From: an uncultured Actinomycetes bacterium
GTDB taxonomy: Bacteria > Actinomycetota > Acidimicrobiia > Acidimicrobiales > RAAP-2
Assembly: GCA_903875425.1 (NCBI GenBank)
Contig: CAIQWC010000032.1
Coordinates: 1-45,349 of the forward strand
Reading direction: 5' to 3'
DNA: 45,349 nt
Under the pieces are notes generated by a model that saw nothing but the letters and a program-made list of their open reading frames with translations, did no database searches and was not told the origin of the DNA. The translations under genes and the position numbers were made by a program. Numbering within the stretch: the stretch's first letter is position 1; each line of letters opens with the position of its first letter. Shown here piece after piece: positions 34,293-41,635 of the stretch.

Positions 34293-35816
34293 ATGCCTGA
34301 AGACCTTGCCATTCCAAGCGACGACGATCAATCTCAGGGAGCCCTTGACGCGCTTATCGCAGAGCGCAAGCGCAAGCGTGATCATCTTGGCTCTCTTGGT
34401 GTGAATCCCTACCCATCTCGCTTTGATCGCACGGCAAGCGCTGGCGAACTCCACCGCGATTACGACGGACTCGAAGCAGATCAACGAACCGGGCAGATCG
34501 CCACATTGGCTGGCCGTGTGGTTTCCCTGCGCGGACACGGCAAACTTATTTTTATTACCTTGGCGGATCAGTCCGGCACGATTCAGCTGCTCATTCAAGA
34601 ATCGCGCCGTAGCGATCGCGCTGGCCAGGTACTCGAAGCCTTGGATCTTGGGGACTGGATTGGAACGAGCGGTGAAGTGATTACCTCTCGTCGCGGCGAG
34701 CTTTCACTCGATGTCGATGATCTCCAGATGCTGTCGAAGGCGCTACGGCCCCTACCCGATAAGTGGCACGGCCTCGTCGAGACCGACACCCGCTATCGGC
34801 AGCGTGAAGTGGACTTACTTGCTAACGCTGAGAGTCGCCGTGTCTTTGATATCCGTTTTAAGGCTATTGCGGCACTTCGACGCTTCATGCAAGACGATGG
34901 TTTTGTAGAAGTAGAGACGCCAATTCTGCAGCCCATGGCTGGTGGCGCAATTGCTCGCCCTTTCTTCACCCATGGCAATGCGCTCGACATCGAACTTAGT
35001 CTTCGTATCGCGCCCGAGCTCTACCTCAAGCGTCTTATCGTTGGTGGTTACGAAAAGGTATTCGAGATTGCACGTAACTTCCGCAACGAAGGCGTTGATA
35101 CCCGCCATAGTCCCGAGTTCAGTGCCTTGGAGGCATATCGCGCCTTTGGTGACTTTAACGATGGTATGGATCTATCAGAGAGCATGATTGTGGCTGCTGC
35201 GGAGGCTTCGATTGGCACGATGACGGTGACCGTAGGAGAACGAAGTCTGGACTTAACGCCGCCGTGGCCTCGTCGCCATCTCCTCGATTGGTTAGAAGCG
35301 GTAGTTGGAGTGCGCCTTCACCCGAGTGATCCCGTAGAGAAAGTAAGAGCGATCTGCGATGCTCATCACTGTGAATATCTTGAGGAGTGGACGTCAGGCA
35401 AACTTATCTTCGAGCTCTATGACACGGTTTTACTACCATTAGTTACCGATCCCGTCTTTGTTTACGGTATTCCTATTGATGTTTCTCCTCTAGCGCGAAG
35501 TAACGATGACGATCCCACGATGGCTGATCGTTTTGAGTTGTGCATTGATGGGAAAGAGTTCGTTAATGGCTACTCAGAACTCAACATCCCAGAAGTCCAA
35601 GTAGAACGCTTCGCTCGTGAATCGCAGTTGGCGGCCCAAGGTGATCTCGAGGCAATGCCTGCAGATGCTGCGTTTGTTAGAGCACTCGAATATGGCTTAC
35701 CGCCTACGTCAGGTATCGGGCTCGGTATCGATCGACTCGTCATGTTGCTCGCCGGCGTTGAAGCAATCCGGGACGTAATTTTGTTTCCGATGCTTCGGCC
35801 TGAATCCTTTGATTAG
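34293..35816 (+). CDS. lysS: Lysyl-tRNA synthetase, class II
   Basis: LysRS charges tRNA-Lys. The 507 residues hold an N-terminal OB-fold anticodon-binding domain (LAGRVVSLRGHGKLIF) and a class II catalytic core: motif 1 VEVETPILQP, motif 2 RNFRNEGVDTRHSPEF, motif 3 GIGLGIDRLVMLLAG. IDGKEFVNGYSELN is a LysRS/AsnRS-type block. Length is typical. Its stop overlaps by four bases (TTAG) the stop of the RNA methyltransferase gene on the other strand. Confidence 0.96.
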   Translation: MPEDLAIPSDDDQSQGALDALIAERKRKRDHLGSLGVNPYPSRFDRTASAGELHRDYDGLEADQRTGQIATLAGRVVSLRGHGKLIFITLADQSGTIQLLIQESRRSDRAGQVLEALDLGDWIGTSGEVITSRRGELSLDVDDLQMLSKALRPLPDKWHGLVETDTRYRQREVDLLANAESRRVFDIRFKAIAALRRFMQDDGFVEVETPILQPMAGGAIARPFFTHGNALDIELSLRIAPELYLKRLIVGGYEKVFEIARNFRNEGVDTRHSPEFSALEAYRAFGDFNDGMDLSESMIVAAAEASIGTMTVTVGERSLDLTPPWPRRHLLDWLEAVVGVRLHPSDPVEKVRAICDAHHCEYLEEWTSGKLIFELYDTVLLPLVTDPVFVYGIPIDVSPLARSNDDDPTMADRFELCIDGKEFVNGYSELNIPEVQVERFARESQLAAQGDLEAMPADAAFVRALEYGLPPTSGIGLGIDRLVMLLAGVEAIRDVILFPMLRPESFD

Positions 35817-36982
35817 TCGCGGCTAAGTACAGCCACGTACTCTGCGTGCTCGGTCATTTCAAAGAGGTCGAAGGCTCGGATCGAGTCGATGGTGAAGCCA
35901 CCTTCGATAAATCGCGCAAGGTCTCGAGCAAAGGTTGCTGCATCACACGACACCGAAACGCAGCGCACGAGATTTGAGAACTCACTGAGCGCTTCGATGA
36001 CACCTGTCTCGATACCTTGGCGCGGGGGGTCAAATACGGCGTGGGAGAGATCATCGCGTAGTTCGGCAACAAGTGCCTCGCACACCGGTGCATCGACAGT
36101 TACCGCCCATCCGAAGGCAGCGAGGTTTTCTTCGCAGGCTCCGACACCCTGGGGCGCAGATTCAATCGCGATAACGCTGCCGCTTTCGCCCACTGCTCGG
36201 GCCATGGGCCTAGCAAAGAGGCCTGCTCCGGCGTAAAAATCAGCAGCGACTTCTCCGCCGCGGAGATTGAGGCCTTCCATCACGACCCGGACAAGGAGTT
36301 CAGGTGCTGCACGATGAATCTGGAAGAAGCCTGCAGGATTTATGGTGTAGGACTCGTCGCCGACGGTGACGCTGACGTCGTCGGGGAGGAACCCTGCTTC
36401 GAGGTCGTCGTCACTCACGATGGTGGTGCGATCCCCAAGATCAACGAGTTCGATATCCCCTAAACCCTCAAGGCCTCGAGCGCGTTCCATGGCAGCGGTG
36501 ATGGTGGGTGTGCCGAGGGGGCAGCTAGCAATCTCGATAATGTCGTGGCTGGCACGACGACGGAGACCGAGCCCGCCAGCGCTGTCTCGGCCAAATCGAA
36601 CACGGGTACGGTTGCCGAGTCCGCTCTCAGTACCCACCGCCTCGACCGTAACGCCATATTCGATACCAGCCACACGACGAAGCTGCTCGCTCAGTAGCTC
36701 AGTTTTGTAACGCCGCTGTGCGTCGAGGCTGGCATGTTGGTAGTCACAGCCGCCGCAGCGTCCTGCACCGAAGTAGTCACAGGGGGGCGTCACTCGATCG
36801 GGGGACGCTTCGATGATCTCTATAGCGTCGGCTCTGCCCCAGCGTTTGTGCCGTTCAGTGATTTCTACCCGCACGGTTTCGCCCGGTAGTCCGTAGCGGA
36901 CGAAGAGGACACGGCCCTCAGTATCTCGACCCACGAAGCCCCCACCGGCGCTGGGTGCACCCAAGGTAATAATCTCACTCAT
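35813..36982 (-). CDS. TRAM-domain RNA (uracil-C5) methyltransferase, RlmD/TrmA family
   Basis: A 389-residue SAM-dependent methyltransferase making 5-methyluridine in rRNA or tRNA; which RNA is unclear. A TRAM-like N-terminal domain is followed by the Cys cluster C-x5-x-CGGCDYQH near 63-75 for a [4Fe-4S] centre. The SAM-binding segment has DFYAGAGLFARPMA and the later catalytic block DPPRQGIE, with VSVSCDAATFARD near the active Cys. Start has TAAGGT six bases upstream in leaderless fashion, though AAGG also lies nearby as a possible ribosome site. Confidence 0.9.
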   Translation of the reverse strand: MSEIITLGAPSAGGGFVGRDTEGRVLFVRYGLPGETVRVEITERHKRWGRADAIEIIEASPDRVTPPCDYFGAGRCGGCDYQHASLDAQRRYKTELLSEQLRRVAGIEYGVTVEAVGTESGLGNRTRVRFGRDSAGGLGLRRRASHDIIEIASCPLGTPTITAAMERARGLEGLGDIELVDLGDRTTIVSDDDLEAGFLPDDVSVTVGDESYTINPAGFFQIHRAAPELLVRVVMEGLNLRGGEVAADFYAGAGLFARPMARAVGESGSVIAIESAPQGVGACEENLAAFGWAVTVDAPVCEALVAELRDDLSHAVFDPPRQGIETGVIEALSEFSNLVRCVSVSCDAATFARDLARFIEGGFTIDSIRAFDLFEMTEHAEYVAVLSRD

Positions 36983-36988
36983 TCACTG

Positions 36989-36994
36989 ACCTTA
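36989..36994 (-). promoter_or_regulatory. Leaderless-type -10 box of RNA methyltransferase gene
   Basis: TAAGGT on the minus strand is followed by six bases and the ATG. It overlaps AAGG, so a short-leader alternative remains. Confidence 0.35.
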
Positions 36995-37143
36995 TCCTTA
37001 GGAGAATACGTCTCGGTTTGCTACGGGCACAAGCTAGTCATCGACAGCGAAGCATCGTGGCGACGGTACCCTTGCCAGCCTGCTTCCTCAGACCTATGTT
37101 GGGGTTGTCGACCCGTGAGCGTCACGGTCGAGAAGGGAGTCCC

Positions 37144-37431
37144 ATGCCAGTTGCCAAGATGGACCACCACAACCGCACGACCGCGGAGCGGATCTACCGT
37201 CATCCCACGAGTCACAACATCCAGTGGCATGACGTAAAGACACTGCTGGAATCTCTGGGTGAATGTCGTGAAACCAAGCATGACTCCTTCGAAGTCAAAG
37301 CAGGTGACATCATCGGCTTTATCCACGGTCCGCTCACTCGCGAACTCACTATTGATCAAGTCGTGCAGACGCGTCATCTGCTTCGCGATCTCGGTGTCAC
37401 TGAAGATGCGTTGGTGAAGCACGCGAGCTAA
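37144..37431 (+). CDS. Solitary HicA-like small protein
   Basis: A 95-residue protein. The pattern of IQWHDVKTLLESLGE, a short beta region around SFEVKAGD, FIHGPLTRELT and VVQTRHLLRDLGV resembles the HicA mRNA-interferase fold (a dsRBD-like domain). No hicB antitoxin gene is next to it: the neighbours are an RNA methyltransferase and a nitrobindin-like gene. Such single proteins are common in actinobacteria, so it need not be a toxin. GGGAG four bases before ATG 37144 sets the start. A shared terminator lies 24 bp past the stop. Confidence 0.7.
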   Translation: MPVAKMDHHNRTTAERIYRHPTSHNIQWHDVKTLLESLGECRETKHDSFEVKAGDIIGFIHGPLTRELTIDQVVQTRHLLRDLGVTEDALVKHAS

Positions 37432-37454
37432 CGACGACGGATCATAGAAAACAA

Positions 37455-37489
37455 AAGAGCCCGGTCTGAGATATTCAGACCGGGCTCTT
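37455..37489. terminator. Bidirectional intrinsic terminator
   Basis: AAGAGCCCGGTCTGA / TCAGACCGGGCTCTT is a perfect 15-bp stem with a 5-base loop (gatat). It lies between two converging genes. The minus-strand side is followed by TTTTGTTTTC, a good U-run; the plus side by GTTGTATT. Confidence 0.85.
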
Positions 37490-37509
37490 GTTGTATTCGA
37501 ATTAATGCA

Positions 37510-38079
37510 CTACGCGTCGCGCGACACCAGCGTTAAGGTGTTGCGGTCGGTGTGGATGATCGGTTCTTTCGAGAGGTAGTGCTCGTAGACCGTGGTTTCG
37601 TCGTAGCTGAAGCTATCGGCCTCAACCTTGATGGTGACGTCAAAACTGGTGGTCTTGGCGTTGCCGTCAAGGTACAGGTTTGACAAGATGCCGTAGTTTG
37701 CGACGCCGAGCTTGGCGGACATGGTGAACTCGGAAGCACCAGCATCGGCTGTCCCACCGGCGATCAAGGTCGAACCACGCGGAACCATGAAGCAACGCAT
37801 TACCTGACGGTCCGCAGCATCCCATAGCCAGTATCCAACTTCCGTGTGGAAGGGGTTCAGGTGTTCTTCACCCTTACGCCATGCGGCAGTACGGTAATCG
37901 AGGCCATAGAGCTCTTGGCGTCCATTGGCCACGGGACCAAAGGCCTTGAAGGTCGTGCGCTCAAAGAAGGCGGTTTCGCCGACTTTGCCTTCTTCGTTGT
38001 GGAAGGAAACGTCAAGTCCCTTGTCGCCCTCCCAGGTACCGATGAGCCCAGCTAGGGGGCCCCACTCTTCATTCGCCAT
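37510..38079 (-). CDS. Nitrobindin/THAP4-like heme-binding beta-barrel protein
   Basis: A 189-residue protein whose start LAGLIGTWEGDKGLDVSFH resembles the GTWxGxG opening of nitrobindins, ten-stranded barrels that bind ferric heme and scavenge reactive nitrogen. The usual sequence after GxG is different here, so heme binding is not certain. The late IIHTDRNTLTLV segment could carry the axial His. ATG 38079 is set by AAGGAG eight bases upstream; a much longer upstream extension to 38436 has poor, Arg-rich sequence. The downstream terminator is shared. Confidence 0.72.
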   Translation of the reverse strand: MANEEWGPLAGLIGTWEGDKGLDVSFHNEEGKVGETAFFERTTFKAFGPVANGRQELYGLDYRTAAWRKGEEHLNPFHTEVGYWLWDAADRQVMRCFMVPRGSTLIAGGTADAGASEFTMSAKLGVANYGILSNLYLDGNAKTTSFDVTIKVEADSFSYDETTVYEHYLSKEPIIHTDRNTLTLVSRDA

Positions 38080-38229
38080 GTGGGCGTCTCCTTGTTGATT
38101 GCGTTGGTAGTTATTGTTGCCACGAGGTGGCCTATGCACGATCATAGATGCTGCAGGGAGCCCCGTGCCATGTGAGCGAGAGGGCGAAGCCCGATACCCT
38201 AGTGACGCGAGTTTGTTTGGGGAGGATCG

Positions 38230-39966
38230 ATGACACGAGGGGCGCTGGGGCCAACGAGCCAAGCAGCTGATCACGGCGAGTTCAATGCCGGAACGCTTGA
38301 CCAAGCGCTCCGTGATCTCTCGGCCAAGACGTCGTGGTGGGCCAGCCAAGATCCCGGATCTCGAGCGGCGCTCCTTGAGGCCACGCTCGACGCGACCGTA
38401 GCCGCCTCGCCCCTGTGGCTCTCTGCGGCCTGCCAAGCCAAGGGTCTTGACCCTGCTTCAAGCGCCGCTGGCGAGGAGTTATTTTCCGGTATCGGCACCT
38501 TTGTCCGCATGGCGAAAACCTTGCTTACCTCCTTGCGTGATCTCGATGCAGGGCGTCAACCTCAGTTCCCCGGTCCCGTCACCGAAGCCAGCGACGGCCG
38601 CCTCGTCGTGGGCGTGTTTCCCAAAACGATCTTTGATCGGATTCTCTATGCGGGTACGTCGGCACAAGTGTGGATGGAAGCGGGCGTTACCCGTCGTGAG
38701 ATAGAGCGTGATCAAGCACGCGCCTATCAAAACCGCCAGGTGCATCACGGTATTTCCCTGGTGCTTGGTGCAGGGAACGTGGCATCGCTAGGTCCTCGAG
38801 ATGTACTGACGAAACTCTTTGTCGAAGGACACACCGTTATCTTAAAAGCTAACCCGGTCAACGATTATCTAGTAGCCCACTGGAGCGCTGCCATGGCTCC
38901 CTTAATCGATGCCGGCGTGGTTCGAATTGTTACCGGTGGCGCTGATGCTGGTTCCTATCTTTGTAAGCACGATCTCGTGAGTGATATCCACATCACGGGA
39001 TCAGACAAGACCTTCGACGCCATTGTGTTTGGAACCGGCGAAACGGGTGCCTCGAATAAAGCAGCGAGCACCCCGATTATTGACAAGCCCGTGACTGGCG
39101 AACTCGGAAGTGTTTCCCCTGTGATCGTGGTCCCGGGCACGTGGTCAGACGCCGATATTTTGTTTCAAGCCGAACACGTAGCAACCATGGTGGCGAACAA
39201 TGCAGGTTTCAATTGCCTCACCCCTCGCGTGTTGATTACCTGGAAGCACTGGCCCCAGCGCGATGCGTTTCTGCGGGCGCTGGCCCAGGTACTCAGCGCT
39301 ATCCCCACTCGAGAGGCCTACTACCCCGGGGCCCAAGAGCGCTACGGGTCATTCAAACAAGCCCATCCCGACATGCTCGAACTCGGAGGAGCATCGGCGA
39401 AGACACTTCCCTGGGCCATCGTCGAAGGGTTAGATCCCCTAGCGGTGGATGATATTTGCTTCAATGTGGAAGCCTTTTGCTCCTTGACCTCGGAGACGGC
39501 TCTTGATGCCACCGATGAGGCAGCCTTCGTTGACGCAGCGGTAGGCTTCGCGAACGACGTGGTGTGGGGATCGCTTTCAGCGACGATCTTGGTCCATCCG
39601 ACCTCCTTGGCTGACGTCGTCGTCGGCTCCCGTGTGGAAGCGGCCGTAGCCAAGCTCCGATACGGCTCCATTGGCGTAAACCTCTGGCACGCTCTTTCCT
39701 TCGCCCTTGGGGTCACCACCTGGGGTGCATATCCCGGACACGCCATCAACGACATTCAATCTGGGCTTGGGGTGGTGGGTAATGCCTACATGTTTGACCA
39801 TACGCTCAAGTCCGTCGTACGCGGACCATTTAGAGCGAAGCCTAAGCCAGCATGGTTTGTGACTTCTCGTAGCAGTCTCGCCGTCATGAAGCGCCTCCTC
39901 ACCTTTGAGGCTCACCCTTCGTGGCGACGCCTTCCCGGTTTACTGTTAGCGGCGCTACGTTCCTAA
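38230..39966 (+). CDS. Aldehyde dehydrogenase superfamily protein, divergent long form
   Basis: A 578-residue member of the aldehyde dehydrogenase superfamily, longer than the usual ~480-500. Recognisable parts are SLVLGAGNVASL and ILKANPVNDYL in the nucleotide domain, HITGSDKTFDAIVFG, GELGSVSPVIVVPG near the catalytic Glu and NNAGFNCLTPRVL with the catalytic Cys. The N-terminal ~130 residues and tail are extra. It could be a reductase of long-chain acyl-CoA or a specialised aldehyde oxidiser; substrate unknown. GGGAGG five bases before the ATG. It converges with gabT. Confidence 0.8.
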   Translation: MTRGALGPTSQAADHGEFNAGTLDQALRDLSAKTSWWASQDPGSRAALLEATLDATVAASPLWLSAACQAKGLDPASSAAGEELFSGIGTFVRMAKTLLTSLRDLDAGRQPQFPGPVTEASDGRLVVGVFPKTIFDRILYAGTSAQVWMEAGVTRREIERDQARAYQNRQVHHGISLVLGAGNVASLGPRDVLTKLFVEGHTVILKANPVNDYLVAHWSAAMAPLIDAGVVRIVTGGADAGSYLCKHDLVSDIHITGSDKTFDAIVFGTGETGASNKAASTPIIDKPVTGELGSVSPVIVVPGTWSDADILFQAEHVATMVANNAGFNCLTPRVLITWKHWPQRDAFLRALAQVLSAIPTREAYYPGAQERYGSFKQAHPDMLELGGASAKTLPWAIVEGLDPLAVDDICFNVEAFCSLTSETALDATDEAAFVDAAVGFANDVVWGSLSATILVHPTSLADVVVGSRVEAAVAKLRYGSIGVNLWHALSFALGVTTWGAYPGHAINDIQSGLGVVGNAYMFDHTLKSVVRGPFRAKPKPAWFVTSRSSLAVMKRLLTFEAHPSWRRLPGLLLAALRS

Positions 39967-40007
39967 GCCTTTGGCGAGTTGTGAGTACTCGGCGCTCGCG
40001 CGGACGT

Positions 40008-41348
40008 TCACGCGCCGAGCGTGCGAACTGCCTCTTCGACGACGTCCAAGCCCTCGCTGAGAAGGTTTTCCTCAATGGTGAGGGCTGGTAGGAAACGAAG
40101 TACGTTGCCAAAGGTTCCAGTACTGAGGACCACGACGCCTTGTTCAGCACAGGAAGCAACGATGGCCTTGGCAAGAGCAGCATCGGGCTCCTTGCTGTCA
40201 CCAGGCTTGACGAGCTCCACAGCAACCATGGCGCCCCGACCGCGCACGTCGCCAACGCATTCGAGGTCGATACCGAGTTTGGCGAGACGGGTTGTGAGCA
40301 CCTCCTCGATGACGAGTGCTTTGGCATTGAGATTTTCGTCGCGCATGACGTTGATGGTGGCCAGCGCAGCCGCACAGGCAACGGGATTTCCGCCGTAGGT
40401 GCCACCAACGCCACCGGGGTGCACCGCATTCATAATCTCGGCGCGACCGGTTACGCCGGCAATGGGCATACCAGCGGCGATGCCCTTGGCCGTGGTGATG
40501 ATATCGGGAGCGATCTCTTCGTGCTCTGAGGCGAACCACTGACCCGTCCGACAAAAGCCACTTTGGACTTCATCAGCGATAAACAGGGCTCCATGGTCCG
40601 AACACCACGTCGTCATCGCTGTTAGGAAGCCTTCGGCTGGAACGATAAAGCCGCCTTCGCCCTGTATCGGTTCGATGAGTACCGCTGCCACATTGCTTGC
40701 GCCGACGAGTATTTCGATTTGGCTGATCGCGCGGGCAGCCGCTTCAGCGCCAGAGAGGCCATCGCGGTAAGGGTACGACATGGGTACGCGATAGATCTCA
40801 GGGGCGAAGGGACCGAAGTGGTCCTTGTAAGGATTATTTTTTGCCGTCAGGGCCATGGTCAAGTTCGTACGACCGTGGTAGGCGTTCTCAAACACGATGA
40901 TGGCTTGGCGACCTGTGGCGAGTCGTGCGATCTTTACCGCGTTCTCGACGGCTTCGGCCCCTGAGTTCACCAGCATTGACCTTTTTTCAAAGCTACCCGG
41001 AGTGAGGTGGTTGAGTTCCTCGCACACAGCAAGGTACTCCTCATAGGGGGTCACCATGACGCAGGTATGAACGAAGTCGTACGCCTGGGCGGCGATAGCG
41101 GCAGAGACCTTGGGGTGTGAATGGCCAACACCGGTAACCGCGATACCCGAACCAAGGTCGATGAGTTGGTTGCCGTCGGCGTCGAGAAGAACGGAACCCT
41201 GCGCTCGTTCAATAAAGGCCGGCAACTGGGCGCTTACGCCGGCCGAGACCGCGGCGGTTCGTCGAGCGTTGAGCGCGAGTGATCGCGGGCCTGGGATCGC
41301 CGTGTTTAGAATTCGACGTTGTTCGATGGGGCTACGGGTATCAGCCAT
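40008..41348 (-). CDS. gabT: 4-aminobutyrate aminotransferase
   Basis: A class III PLP aminotransferase, 446 residues, moving the amino group of GABA to 2-oxoglutarate to give succinate semialdehyde and glutamate. GSGIAVTGVGHSHP, FENAYHGRTNLTMALT, PIQGEGGF, FIADEVQSGF and the PLP-lysine segment TTAKGIAAGMPIAG are typical of GabT. GAGGAG six bases before the ATG. No succinate-semialdehyde dehydrogenase is beside it; the converging aldehyde dehydrogenase is of another type. Related 2,4-diaminobutyrate or 5-aminovalerate use cannot be excluded. Confidence 0.9.
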   Translation of the reverse strand: MADTRSPIEQRRILNTAIPGPRSLALNARRTAAVSAGVSAQLPAFIERAQGSVLLDADGNQLIDLGSGIAVTGVGHSHPKVSAAIAAQAYDFVHTCVMVTPYEEYLAVCEELNHLTPGSFEKRSMLVNSGAEAVENAVKIARLATGRQAIIVFENAYHGRTNLTMALTAKNNPYKDHFGPFAPEIYRVPMSYPYRDGLSGAEAAARAISQIEILVGASNVAAVLIEPIQGEGGFIVPAEGFLTAMTTWCSDHGALFIADEVQSGFCRTGQWFASEHEEIAPDIITTAKGIAAGMPIAGVTGRAEIMNAVHPGGVGGTYGGNPVACAAALATINVMRDENLNAKALVIEEVLTTRLAKLGIDLECVGDVRGRGAMVAVELVKPGDSKEPDAALAKAIVASCAEQGVVVLSTGTFGNVLRFLPALTIEENLLSEGLDVVEEAVRTLGA

Positions 41349-41414
41349 GCTTGCTCCTCGTTGCGTGGTGCTTCCTCGCCATGTTACCTAGGATGATGCC
41401 GCGGTGACCAGGAA

Positions 41415-41439
41415 AACCGGGGCCTTGGCAGCCCCGGTT
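41415..41439 (-). terminator. Terminator after tRNA-Ser
   Basis: AACCGGGGC / GCCCCGGTT is a 9-bp stem with a 7-base loop; on the minus strand the stem ends in TTTTCC, just past the tRNA 3' end. Confidence 0.7.
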
Positions 41440-41448
41440 CGCCATCTT

Positions 41449-41536
41449 TGGCGGAGAGGGTGGGATTTGAACCCACGGTAGCTTGCACTACAACGGTTTT
41501 CGAGACCGTCCCATTCGGCCGCTCTGGCACCTCTCC
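41449..41536 (-). tRNA. tRNA-Ser (anticodon CGA)
   Basis: On the minus strand the 88-base sequence starts GGAGAGG and ends CCTCTCCGCCA, pairing as the acceptor stem with an encoded CCA. The anticodon stem ACGGT/ACCGT encloses loop CTCGAAA, giving anticodon CGA, which reads UCG. A long variable arm, the class II feature of serine tRNAs, and a GTGGG TTCAAAT CCCAC T-arm are visible. A terminator follows. Confidence 0.95.
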
Positions 41537-41635
41537 TTGGCCGTCAACCGTGATTTCCGCGAAGCGTGGATCACGGTAACGACAGGGATTCAGGGTAGCC
41601 GATGAAGCGTGGGTGCCACCCCCCGCAATTTTTTC

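Noticed and set aside
38080-38436. N-terminal extension of the nitrobindin-like protein
   Set aside because: Arg- and Pro-rich out-of-family sequence; AAGGAG precedes the inner ATG 38079.
39988-40019. 8-bp hairpin CTCGGCGC/GCGCCGAG between the aldehyde dehydrogenase gene and gabT
   Set aside because: It overlaps the gabT stop and has no T-run, so a terminator is not supported.
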